Origin: Plotosus lineatus
Lineage: Eukaryota; Chordata; Actinopteri; Siluriformes; Plotosidae
Length of the DNA stretch: 64,000 nucleotides
Assembly: GCA_024760905.1 (NCBI GenBank)
Contig: CM045739.1
Coordinates: 182,501-246,500 of the forward strand
Direction: 5' to 3'
The notes beneath the pieces were generated by a model. The model worked only from the letters and a program-made list of their open reading frames with translations, made no database searches and had not been told where the DNA came from. The translations under genes and the position numbers were made by a program. Of the stretch, positions 1 to 11,114 are shown piece after piece; the stretch's first letter is position 1; every line of letters starts with the position of its first letter.

Positions 1-1383
<1,383 letters not shown>

Positions 1384-1424
1384 CTAATCAATTGCCTTTA
1401 AGGTGAATATTAAAAGAACTTAAA

Positions 1425-2340
1425 TCATCATCATCATCTGCTTAATCTGGGGTCGGGTCGCAGGGTCTAGACATCCCTCTTCCTGGACACTTCCTCCAGC
1501 TCTACAGTGAAGACATCAAGGCATACCCAGACCAGCCGAGACACATAGTCCCTTGAACATTCTGGGCAATTTTGGACACATTCTTACCAGATACCTGAAC
1601 TGCCTCAAATGATTCTTCTCAATGCAGATGAGTCATAATTGTACTCCAAGCTGCTCTCGGATGGCTGAGCTTCTCACCCTATTTCTGAAGTAGAGCCTGC
1701 CACCCTCGAAAGTAAGCTCATTTCAGCCACTTGTATCCACAATCTCATTATTTAGGTCACTATCAAAAGCTCACTGACCACAGGTAAGGGTTGGCACATA
1801 GATCAACTGATAAATTGGGAACTTTGCCTTCCGACTCAGCCTCCCTCTTCACCACGATGGAAAGGCTGCAGCAAACCATCTGTCAATCACCCCTTTCATC
1901 CGTCACACACTCATGAACAAGACTCTTCCTTGAATCACCACCTTACCGTAATGTAAGGGTTTCTATTTCCTATTGATCCTGGAAGCTATAGGCTCAGGGA
2001 CATTCTCCCCTTGGTCGGGTCACCCAAAGCAAACAGTTCCTAAGTTGAAGGTCCAGACTAAGTGTGGTTCAGAAGACCCCTATGGACAAAAAAAAAAAAA
2101 AAATACAAGAACACAGTATCCCTTGCCCGGACGTGAATCACCGGGATCCCCCTGAAGCCAGGCTTGGGGATGGGGCTCAAAGGCAAGTTCCTGGTGATCA
2201 GGTTTCTGCCCATGGAGCATGAATAAGAGACATGAGTCTGTAACTTCCCTCGGCTTTTGGGTGGGTGGGGGGAGGGGTGCTGACTGTTGTTTGTGTTTAT
2301 GCACCCAATGATAGTTCAGAGTACTCATAATTTTTGGAGT
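1425..2340. mobile_element. Rex3-like (RTE) LINE copy with inverted 5' part
   Basis: From 1425 to about 1925 the sequence is the minus-strand 3' end of the Rex3-like family: a (TCA)n tail, then a degenerate match to 11115-11800. From about 1935 to 2340 a 5' portion of the same family runs on the plus strand, including text matching the start of the endonuclease ORF (compare 13650-13700 in reverse). Head-to-head arrangement with a gap between the halves is what twin priming leaves. No ORF survives. A 16-nt A run sits at about 2089. Two independent insertions remain possible. Confidence 0.6.
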
Positions 2341-2467
2341 CTATATAAAGATATAGAATATATAGAAAGATAGCAGTGCTTCTTAACTTTGGTTCGATCA
2401 ACCCCGAGGGGTTTGGTGAGTTGATCTCAGGGGTTCGGCAGAGCCTCTGCCATGGAGGTCAAGACAC

Positions 2468-3965
2468 ATCTGCCTTCTTCTTCTTTTCCTTTCGGCTGTT
2501 CCCTTCAGGAGTCGCCACAGCGAATTATCTGCCTCCATCTCACCCTATCCTCTGCATCTTCTTCTTTTACACCAACTGCCTTCATGTCCTCCTTCACCAC
2601 GTCCATGTATTGTCTTTTTGGTCTTCCTCTAGGCCTTCTGCCTGGTAGTTCCAACCTCAGCATCCTACGACCAAAATACTATCCCTCCTCTGTACATGTC
2701 CAAACCATCTCAATCTAGCCTCTCTGACTTTGTCTCCAGAACCTCTTACATGTGCTGTCCCTCTGATGTACTCATTCCTGATCCTATCCATCCTTATTAC
2801 TCCCAAAGAGAACTTCAACGTTTTCATCTCTGCTACTTACAGCTCTGCCTCCTGTCTTTTCCCCAGGGCTACTGTTTCTAAACAGTACAACATTGCTGGC
2901 CTCAACACCATCTTGTACACTTTTCCTTTCATTCTTGCCAATACCTTCCTATCACACATCCCACCGGACACTTTTCTCCAACCATTCCAACCTGCCTGCA
3001 TACACTTCTTCACATCTTTTCCACACTCACCACTGCTCTGGATTGTTGAGCCTAAGTACTTAAAATCCTCCACCTTCATTATCTCTGCTCCCTGTAACCT
3101 CACCGTTCCTGTTGGGTCCTTGTCATTCATACACATGTATTCTGCCTTACTGAGGATAACCTTCATTCCTCTCCTTTCCAGGGCATACCTCCACCTCTCT
3201 AGATTTTCCTGCATTTGTTCTCTGCTCTCACTGCAGATCACAATGTCATCTGCAAACATCATAGTCCATAGGGAATCTCGTCTAACCTTGTCTGTCAGCC
3301 TCTCCATCACCATAGCAAACAAGAAGAGGATCAGAGCTGACCCTTGATGCAGTCCTACGTCCACCTTGAACTCTTCTGTCACACCGACAGCACACCTCAC
3401 CACTGTCTTACATGTCTTATACATGTCCTGCACCACTCTAACATACTTTTCTGCCACTCCAGACATCATCATGCAACACCACAGTTCCTCTCTCGGCACC
3501 CTGTCATATGCTTTCTCCAGATCCACAAAGGCACAATGCAGCTCCCTCTGACTTTCTCTGTACTTCTCTATTAACATCCTCAAGGCAAACACTGCATCTG
3601 TGGTGCTCTTTCTTGGCATGAAACCAAACTTTGGTTTACAAATGCTGATCTCTGCCCTTAGTCTAGCTTCCACTATTCTTTCCCATAACTTCATCGTATG
3701 GCTCATCAACTTTATCCCTCTGCAGTTGCCACAACTCTGCACGTCTTCCTTGTTCTTATAAATGGGCACCATCACACTTTTCCTCCATTCCTCTGGCATT
3801 CTCTCACTCTCTCAGCCCTTGTTGAATGTTCTTGTCAGAAAATCTACTGCTACCTCTCCTAGACACATCCATACCGCCACCGGTATGCCAACTGCCTTTC
3901 CATTCTACATCCTCTTCAATGCCCTCCTCACTTCTCCCTTACTAACCTTTGCTACTTCCTGGTCA
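2468..3965 (-). mobile_element. RTE LINE copy, 5'-truncated, inside the hAT element
   Basis: Minus-strand copy of the abundant RTE family. Its (AAG)n 3' tail appears as cttcttctt at about 2470, next to the family 3' end (ctgtggcgacccctgaag type). The open frame 2837-3799 gives 320 residues of reverse transcriptase, beginning MPEEWRKSV, passing FVDLEKAYDRVP and reaching the catalytic box MFADDIVICSE. It then runs through the thumb to a frameshift before the usual C-terminal GRRPRGRPKKR. The endonuclease half is missing, so the copy is 5'-truncated. It was inserted after the hAT and splits its leader. Confidence 0.88.
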
Positions 3966-4038
3966 GTAGACAACGTGTGACTGTCGTGGTAGTACATCGT
4001 GTGATTTTTTTTTTGGAATATTTTAATCCATACTAACT

Positions 4039-5545
4039 ATGTTGAGCAAAAAAAGAAAGTGGTCGGACGAATATGTACAACATGGATGCAAAGCAGGGAA
4101 AGCCACACACCATTGGTGAAACTCTCATAAAGCCAGCTGCATTAAAGATGACGAATCTGATACTTGGAACAGCGGCCGAAGGTAAATTATCCCAAATTCC
4201 TCTTTCAAATGACACCATCAGCTACAGAATAGAGGACATGGGTAAAGATATCTTGGCTCAAATAGTCACAGGTCTGATCTCAAGCCCGCAAAATTCAGGC
4301 TTCAACTCGACGAGACCATAGACATTTCTAGTCTAAGCCAGCTTGCTGTTTTTGTGCACTTTTTGAAAGACGACAAGATTCAAGAAGAATTTTTATTTTG
4401 TCAGCCTCTTACAACAACTAAGGCAGCTGATGTGAAGAAGCTTGTGGATGACTTCTTCAGAGACAACAATCTTTCATGGGATATGGTTTCTGCAGTTTGT
4501 ACAGACGGAGCTCTAGTCATGCTGGGAAGAAAGTCTAGTTTTGGTGCGCTCGTAAAAAAAGCCGATGCATCACACATCACTCTTACGCATTGTACTCTGC
4601 ACAGGCATGCGTTGGCAACAAAAGCCATTCCTCCAAAATTGGCAGAAGTATTAAAAACTGTAGTGGAATGTGTGAACTATGTTTGAAATAGTGCTCTGAG
4701 GCACTGCATCTTCGGTTAGCTATGTAAAGAAATGGGCTCTGAATTTGAGGTACTTCTGTACCATTTTAATGTTCGGTGGTTATTCCGGGGACAGGTGCTG
4801 AATCGTGTTTTTGCCATGCGTGTGGAATTAGCCCTGTTTTTGCAAGAGCACCAACATTCTCATGCAGATTGCGTCAAAAATTCTGAGTTCATTCTCATTT
4901 TCGCATACATAGCTGAAATATTCGCAGCTCTCAATCAGCAGATGCAGGGTGGTGGAGTCAACATCATGGAAACAGAAAAAACCTTAAGGCTTTTCTAAAA
5001 AAGCTACCATTATTAAAAGATGAACAGAGAACAATAACTTCGCAACCTTTCCCCTTCTGGACGACTGTGTGAGTAACATCTAAGATGTATCTGCAATCGG
5101 AGACATTTCTGTACCCATAGAACTGAAGCAAGCAATTGCAACTCACTTAGATGAGCTTGCAAAGTCTCTCAACAGATACTTTCCTACAAGAGAGTCATAC
5201 CTAGCATTGGTGAGACAGCCGTTCACGTTTGCTGTTGAAACAGCAAATGTCAATGATGAATACCTTGATCAAATCATTGAAATTCAGCAGAGCCAGGTTC
5301 AACAACAACTATTCAAAACAACAACACTCTCAACGTTTTGGTGTCGACTAATGGAAAAGTATCCAGTTATTGCTAAGAAAGCCCTGGATGTTTTATACCA
5401 TTTGTTACAACATATCTTGGCGAGCAATTCTTTTCAAGGATGCTGAACATAAAAACGAAGAAAAGGAACAGACTTTGCTGTGAAAATGACAGGAGAGTGG
5501 CACTTCCCAAGGTGAAGGCGCGTGTATCTGAACTGGTCTCTCAAA
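4039..5545 (+). pseudogene. hAT transposase relic (ZBED5/FAM200-like)
   Basis: The recognisable start is a KKRKW-type N-terminus at about 4048. The RNase H-like catalytic region follows in pieces: KIQEEFLFCQPL at about 4363, then VCTDGALVMLG at about 4495, which keeps the family CTDGA motif, then THCTLHRHALA at about 4583. A stop interrupts at 4684. FNVRWLFRGQVLNRV at about 4766 and FQGC-type text near 5440 belong to the later part. At least four frameshifts or stops break it. The same protein type has been domesticated in vertebrates, but nothing here suggests function. Confidence 0.75.
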
Positions 5546-5758
5546 GGCAACAGCAGAAGTCACACTGATATGCAGGTATGTAATTTTTTGTGAGTTCAAG
5601 CACTGTGTTGGTTTTGTTCTTTGAACAAGGTGATGTTCATGCACGGTTCATTTTGTGCACCAGTAAAAGAACATATACCTGTATCTTGAATTTGTAAAAA
5701 AAAAAATCATATTTTTATTTTTCACTAATGAAGGGTTCAGTGAATGTGCATATGAAAA

Positions 5759-5867
5759 CCTGCCGACCTGTGAGCGGGTTAAGAACCACTAGAATATTTA
5801 GAAAGTATAGAATAATATTATATGTAGGTAATTTTTTTTTAAGTTCACCCGCTCGCAGGTCGGCAGG
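5759..5867. repeat. 24-bp inverted repeat at hAT right end
   Basis: Arms at 5759-5782 and 5844-5867 are complementary over 24 nt with two mismatches; the core is cctgccgacctg. The left arm overlaps the hAT terminal repeat. The loop is about 60 nt and AT-rich. Confidence 0.8.
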
Positions 5868-5869
5868 TG

Positions 5870-5985
5870 GTACATTCATATATCAGGGATCCCCCACTTT
5901 CAGCGGTTAATAAGGACCGAGACCCTCCCCCACAACCGCCGATTTCCGTGAAGTAGGATCGACCCCCCCTGACTGACATATACAT
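5870..5985 (-). repeat. pogo/Tigger-type end fragment
   Basis: Homologous to 29695-29800 in the opposite orientation: both carry a cgcgg-rich stretch with a cggaaatcggc core and the phrase gggatccctg. This is the style of Tigger termini. No coding sequence. Confidence 0.45.
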
Positions 5986-5989
5986 ACAT

Positions 5990-6335
5990 GAATATGTGTG
6001 TATTGTAATGAGTTCATGACGAAGACGTACAGTTTCAACAACATTTATTTCTCTTATAACTATCATGTTACATTCACATGCCTGCTCGTGGTTGCCATGT
6101 TGGGACGAACTCCTTTCCGGATGTAATTACACTAGATACAATATAGTCCCGCATTTTTACATTTCAATAACTTGAACGACCACTAGTTTGAATTCAATGA
6201 CAACATATGTTAAAACTGGTAACTACACAACTTTGGTCTGGTACTCCACAACAGCAACTGTAAAACTTGCAAAAGGTTTAAATGGTAAATATAAAACTGA
6301 CTAGATGAGAAACAAGTAAGCACTTTAAAAGTCTT
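5990..6335 (-). repeat. Candidate 3' LTR of the gypsy element
   Basis: AT-rich non-coding stretch following the end of the minus-strand pol. In element sense it contains an AATAAA at about 6040. No matching sequence was seen on the other side of the element, so LTR borders cannot be fixed. Confidence 0.35.
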
Positions 6336-6399
6336 TCAACTTTGGCAGTATGAGTGATACTGGTTACAAATGTCAAAGTTTTCCTTAGTCACTGAACCT

Positions 6400-7557
6400 T
6401 GATGGATAATTGATCAGATGGCCTGATCTGGTTCGATGTCCGTCTGCGCTGACTGCCTTCTGGTTGTTCATGTTGTATCTTGGACTGGTCATAGCGTTTT
6501 GGTTGGTGTTCATTGAATGTCACTTTCTTCTCACTGATTTCTTTCAGTTGATGCCGGTTTCTTCGAAGGGTGCCACCTTCAGGGATCTGTAGAGTGTATG
6601 GCCTAGGTTCGTTTCATTTCTGTGTAACAGTCACTGGATTCCAATGTTTGGTCACCTGGTCTTGTACTCTAACTCGTTGTCCACAATACAGTTGGGGTAA
6701 GTCTTTTACATTCTTATCATGATATCATTTCTGGTCTTCCTGCCTTTCATGTAGTCTCTCTTGTATCTGGTCTCTCATTTTGTTGTTGTTGTGCTCTGAC
6801 ATAGGTATGTTGGTTCTAAGCTTGTGCTGAAATAGGATCTCACCTGGGCTCGATAGTTTGTGGTCAATCGGTGTTGATCGTAGTGCTGATGAAAGACAAC
6901 TTGCTGTAGTAATCTGCAATGATAAGGTAGTGTTTTTGGTTGAGCTCGAACAGATCTGTGCCTAGCATCTCCCAAGGGCCGATAGGAATCTCATGTTGTT
7001 GTAGCATTTCATGTTGTTGTGATTATTGGTACTTCTGGCATATGGTGCATGACGTGCAAAGCTGTTGAATTTCAAAGTTGATTCAAGGCCAAAATATTAA
7101 GTTCTTTGCTCTGAGCTTTGTTTTTTCAATTCCAATGTGTCCAGTGTGTAGATTTCTTAGGATGTCCTGCTGAAATGATTCTGGTATAAGGACTCTTTCT
7201 CCATTGAGGATTATTCCATCTTCTATAGCTAGTTGGTATATAGCTCCAGTATTGTCGAAGACTTGCTGGAACTTCTTTTTGTGTCTCTGGCCATCCAATG
7301 GTGATTATTTCCATAAGTTATGATAATTCTGGATCATTTCTGATAGCTGTTTGGGTTTCTGAGAGTTTATTCCTGGAGAAATGGAGAAAGTCAACTCTGA
7401 TGTCAAGGTCGACTGGGTCCTGGTTTTCTGGGTTAGGTAGTCTGCTGAGTGAGTCTGGTAGGGACATTTCTTTGCCAGGTCGGTATTCGATTGCAAAATC
7501 ATATCCTTGTAGGCATAATATCATACGCTGGAGTCTAGGTGGTGCGCCACAAGGTTC
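6400..7557 (-). pseudogene. Ty3/gypsy integrase and RNase H tail, deleted
   Basis: Minus-strand continuation of pol. The frame at 7318-7524 holds the end of RNase H (YRPGKEMSLPDSLSRLP). The frame at 7083-7298 holds the integrase HHCC start (HTGHIGIEKTKLRA). The integrase core begins near 6970 with GTDLFE, which carries the first Asp of the DDE triad, and YYSK. The text then jumps directly to the C-terminal SPGEILFQHKLR at about 6850, so the second Asp and the Glu are deleted. The tail continues with several breaks to about 6400. Integration activity is impossible. Confidence 0.75.
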
Positions 7558-8359
7558 TACTGTAGTATCATGATGAGTGGTTTGTGAACTGTGAATCTTC
7601 TTCCATAGAGGTAGGTCTTAATTCTCTCCATGCTGAAGCATACAGCTAACAGTTCTCTTTCAATGTTGGCATACCTGGTCTTGACGTCTGTTAATGATTT
7701 GGATGCGTACACAGTGGGTCTTTCCTTGCCGTTTTGATCAGGCTGTAAGAAGCGCTGCTCCTGGTCCTCTTTGGCTAGCGTCTCCTTGAAGTATTGCTGG
7801 GGCTTTGACATCGTAGTACTGTAAGCTTCCATCTTCGGTCACCATTGATTTGAGATGATCTAACTGCTGTTGATGGACGTCATTCCAGATGAAGGGTACA
7901 TCGTCTTTTAATAGTTGATGGAGTGAAGTTGCTGCAATTCTTTCTTAGAGGTTGTAGTTGGCATTTTCTTTATGTCGTTGACTTTCTTTGGGTCAGGTCT
8001 GATTCCATTTGAACTGTATATCATGCTGAAGAATGGAATTTCTGTCTGTTTAATGTTGCATTTGTCGCTGTTGAAAACGAGACCATTTCTCTTTGCCACT
8101 TCCATGAGATTAATGAGGTTCTTGTCTTGTTCTTCTTCTTCTGTAGATCCACAGATGGCTACATCTTCTCCGATTCCGACTGCACCTGATGTTTGTTCAA
8201 GAATGATATCCACACGCTGTTGAAACATGTCTTGTGATACTGATAAGCTGAAAGGAAGTCTCTGGAAGCAGTATCTTCCAAATGGAGTTCTAAATGTTGT
8301 CAGAAGTTGACTGCTGTCATCAAGGAGTATGCTCCAATAACCACACTTTGCATCAAGTT
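7557..8359 (-). pseudogene. Ty3/gypsy reverse transcriptase and RNase H
   Basis: The frame at 7908-8228 covers the RT palm and thumb: the region that normally contains the [IV].DD catalytic pair reads GIGEDVAICGS, so the first catalytic Asp has become Glu. VFNSDKCN and GIRPDPKKV follow as in related elements. The frame at 7557-7832 is RNase H (PTVYASKSLTDVKTRYANIERELLA). Stops and frameshifts separate the pieces. The order RT, RNase H, integrase is the Ty3/gypsy order, not Ty1/copia. Confidence 0.78.
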
Positions 8360-9615
8360 TAGAGAAATATTTGGCTCCACTGAATTTGTGGTTGAGTTCT
8401 TCTAGTGTAGGTATTTTGTGGGGACATCATCGTTGTGCTTTCTTGAGTTTGGCTGGGTCTAAACATATGCGTATTGCACCTGAAGACTGTTGAAAAAGCT
8501 AGGCTGGAACACCAGTCAGTGTGGTGTTCCACTTTTCTGATGACTCCTTGTTCTTCCATTTTGTCCAGTTCTGCGTTTATCTTCTCCTTTAATAGAATAG
8601 GCCATTTCCTTGGTGCATCTGTGTATGGTTCTGCATCCTCCTGTAGATGGAGTTTTGTTGGGCCTGAGAATTTCCCCATTCTGTCGAACTGTTCTGGGTA
8701 GGCACGCTTAAGGTCTTCTTTTGTGTTTATTTTCCCTACAGTTTCCTCTCCCTTCTCGTAGATTGCGCAATGTAGAGTCACAATTCCAAGGGCTGTACAT
8801 GATGGTAGTCCCATAACAGGAGGGCCTGCGACGTCAACAATATAGAATTTGGTATCTTGATGGGTCTCTTTGAAGCTACAAGGAATGTTTATTGATCCAA
8901 AGCATGGTATGGTGGTTCCATTGTACGCTGTTAGTGTGATTCCCTGGGGCTGGTCGATTTGTGTAGGTAGCCCCTGCACATCTTGTTTCTGTGGAAACAT
9001 TTGTCGGAATGTCAGTAGTAGAAGGGCATTCCCTTGTGCTCCTGTATCCACTTTCAGTTTCAGATTGTAGTTCTTGTCATTCCTGTTAATGTTTACTTTG
9101 ACTATAACAAATGCTTCATCAGGTGGTTTGTCGTGGTTGCTGCACTTGTTGACTGAAGAGATTTGTAATGACTCAAAAGTAATTGTCTCAAACCACTCAT
9201 TCATACTGTGGATTTCTCCTTTTCTGCTCCCTGATAAAGGGATTTGATGTCTATATGAAGGGCTTCTTCTGTTTGAGTAGTCATTTCTGTGGCCATTTCT
9301 TCTTCTATCTCCTCCTCTTCTTGAATATTTTGTAGTCAGGCACAACTTTTTCCAGTGTCCTTGTTTGCCACAAGCATCAAAGATGCAATTATGAGCAGGG
9401 CACATTTCTGGTGGTTGACGTGGATGATCACGTCCACATTTCAGGCAATGAGACTGATGACATTTTGTGTGCATAGCATTGACAGATACCGTGTTAACTA
9501 GTGTAGCATTCGCTCCCATTGATTTAAGCTCTTGTATACTTTGCTGAGTAGCCTCGAATGTTCGTCCAAGGCGGAGTGCGTCATCAAGCTGGAAACCTGG
9601 TGCTTTTTCTAGCAA
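8359..9615 (-). pseudogene. Ty3/gypsy gag C-terminus, protease and RT start
   Basis: A 418-residue open frame. A Cys/His knuckle of CxxC..H type lies near residues 73-85 (CFDACGKQGHWKKLC-like), followed by a basic stretch RRGGDRRRNGHRNDYSNRR, typical of nucleocapsid. The aspartic protease active site is VDTGAQGN near residue 190. The RT fingers begin near residue 340, with the conserved phrase EEQGVIRKVEHHTDWCSSL, before the frame is lost. It is the longest intact gypsy frame in the window and joins gag and pol functions in one frame, as some elements of this group do. Confidence 0.82.
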
Positions 9616-9666
9616 TGCTTTCTGATACTCTGGTATGCTGGTAGAAGCTATAATCTGTTCTATAAT

Positions 9667-10052
9667 TCATTCATTGAATTCATCTGTTTTGAACCCACAT
9701 TTGTTAGCCTGTCTCCTGCATCTTGTTACACAATCATCCAATGATTCCTCTCTGTTTTGATAGAAATAATGTAGTTTTAGTCTAGTAACCCAAATGTTTT
9801 CTGCTGGTTCTAGTTGTTCCTCAAAAAGTTTCCATACATGTTTAGGATCCCTTTGTTGGTCTTTTGTCAATGTCCATGAATTAAACCTTTTAAGTCCTTC
9901 ATCTCCTACTGCACGAAGTATATATATGGCATATGTTTCTCTTCTTTTACATTCTTAGTGGTGAAATATAGTTCAACCTTTTGTTTAAACAATTTGAAAT
10001 GCTCTGTTAAATCACTGGCGCCCCAGTCCATGGACGGTAATGAATCAGCCAT
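9667..10052 (-). pseudogene. Ty3/gypsy gag N-terminus
   Basis: Element-sense start ATG at 10052 gives MADSLPSMDWGAS, the usual opening of gag in this fish/invertebrate group. A stop comes about 48 codons later. A shifted frame (9667-9870) continues as capsid-like text, WKLFEEQLEPAENIW then RREESLDDCVTRCR. The start was chosen because it is the first Met and matches family style. At least one frameshift separates this from the longer frame upstream in coordinates. Confidence 0.7.
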
Positions 10053-10160
10053 TGTGAATATGTTGATATGGTGAAAATCTTGTTAAAATAGCTGGTGATT
10101 GTCACAAAGTGATGATAAAATGTTCTACGTAGCCTTGTTGCTACACTCACACTGATAAGT
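10053..10160 (-). other. gypsy leader, no LTR visible
   Basis: About 100 nt preceding gag in element sense. I see no LTR repeat of 5990-6335 and no clear tRNA primer-binding site, so the 5' LTR has been lost or has diverged. Confidence 0.4.
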
Positions 10161-10622
10161 TTGTTTACGATTTTTATCTTTGATACCGTGTCATTAGTCG
10201 ATGTTGGCTTCCCGTCTTTTTTCCCGCTCCAAGCTGGTCACTGGTATATGAGTTGATTGGTCCTTTCGCACTGGTTTTATGGCAAACTCGCAGGTTGCCG
10301 ACAAACCCAGAAGTAACTGGCACATGATTCAAATTTATCCAGTGGCTGAGAGCTTTTGCTTCTCCCTCCTGCTGATTGGTTGAGATGATGTATATGTCCC
10401 TTTTTCTCATTCATACACAAGTTGTCAATGTGCATTTTTTTTGTGTGTATTTTAATTACCACTTAAGCTCTATAATGCCACCCAAACGCAATTTCTCAGG
10501 CTTCTGGTAAGGAGCCTAAGTGCCAGAAAAAGGTAATGATGCTGCATGAAAAAGTAGAACTGCTTGATATGATACAGGAAGGAAAAAGTTATGCTGCAAT
10601 ATAGTGCCATTATGCAGTGTAT
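10160..10622 (+). pseudogene. Tigger/pogo element 5' end and transposase N-terminus
   Basis: A leader of about 310 nt (homologous in reverse to 51425-51600) precedes ATGCCACCCAAACGC at 10478. After early frameshifts the frame reads KVMMLHEKVELLDMIQEGKSY near 10530-10600. This is the start of the N-terminal helix-turn-helix of pogo/Tigger transposases. A stop and then a TA tract end it at about 10622. The rest of the transposase is absent. Confidence 0.6.
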
Positions 10623-10623
10623 G

Positions 10624-10627
<4 letters not shown>

Positions 10628-10663
<36 letters not shown>
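10628..10663. repeat. (TA)n tract
   Basis: AT dinucleotides separating the Tigger fragment from the foldback element. Confidence 0.95.
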
Positions 10664-10665
<2 letters not shown>

Positions 10666-10666
<1 letters not shown>

Positions 10667-10905
10667 AGTAAAAATAAAAGGACAGGACAAAGACTATTGA
10701 AACTTCATTTTCACTGTAGATCTGTTTCGAGGGGTGGTGAAACCATCCTCTCGCTTCATGGTTTCACCACCCCTCGAAGCAGAGCTGTAGAGAAAATGTA
10801 GTTTGAATAGAAAGTCTGTGTCCTGTCCTTTTATTTTTACTTATATTTCCTCTACGAAAAAGTATTGAGTGCTCTCTTACGGAAGGATCTACTCAGAAAA
10901 TTATA
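10666..10905 (-). mobile_element. Foldback element, copy A
   Basis: Two arms, about 10672-10753 and 10766-10845, are near-complements running from aaaataaaaggacagg to its complement, meeting at a short loop. A single-copy leader of about 55 nt (tagatccttccgtaagagag in the other orientation) lies on the right. The same leader-plus-palindrome unit recurs at 17988 and 49365. No ORF. All three copies sit in TA tracts. Confidence 0.7.
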
Positions 10906-10910
10906 CACAC

Positions 10911-10911
<1 letters not shown>

Positions 10912-10942
<31 letters not shown>
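10912..10942. repeat. (TA)n tract
   Basis: AT tract at the 3' end of the Rex1-like LINE. Confidence 0.95.
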
Positions 10943-10944
<2 letters not shown>

Positions 10945-11114
10945 ATAAGATACAACTTTATTAATCTCACAATGGCGAAATTAACTGTTACAGGCTCTTC
11001 AAGTACCATCAGTAGGGGGTGCAAAATAGGTACATATACAATAATACATATACATACATACATACATGCACACATACATATATATTATATAAGTAAATAA
11101 ATAAATAGATACAT

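Larger units (their letters stand above)
2374..5791 (+). mobile_element. hAT transposon (ZBED/Charlie-like), interrupted
   Basis: The ends form a 14-bp imperfect terminal inverted repeat, cagtgcttcttaac at 2374-2387 and its complement at 5778-5791 with two mismatches. After the left end, the plus-strand text (guanine-rich, catggaggtcaagacac) is like the leader of ZBED-type hAT elements. The body resumes at about 3985 after an RTE insertion and carries the transposase relic. No clean 8-bp duplication was found. The two flanks are unexpectedly alike (2357-2373 and 5793-5810 both read aatat..tagaaag..tag). Confidence 0.7.

Noticed and set aside
10053..10160. 5' LTR of the gypsy element
   Set aside because: No repeat of 5990-6335 could be found there.
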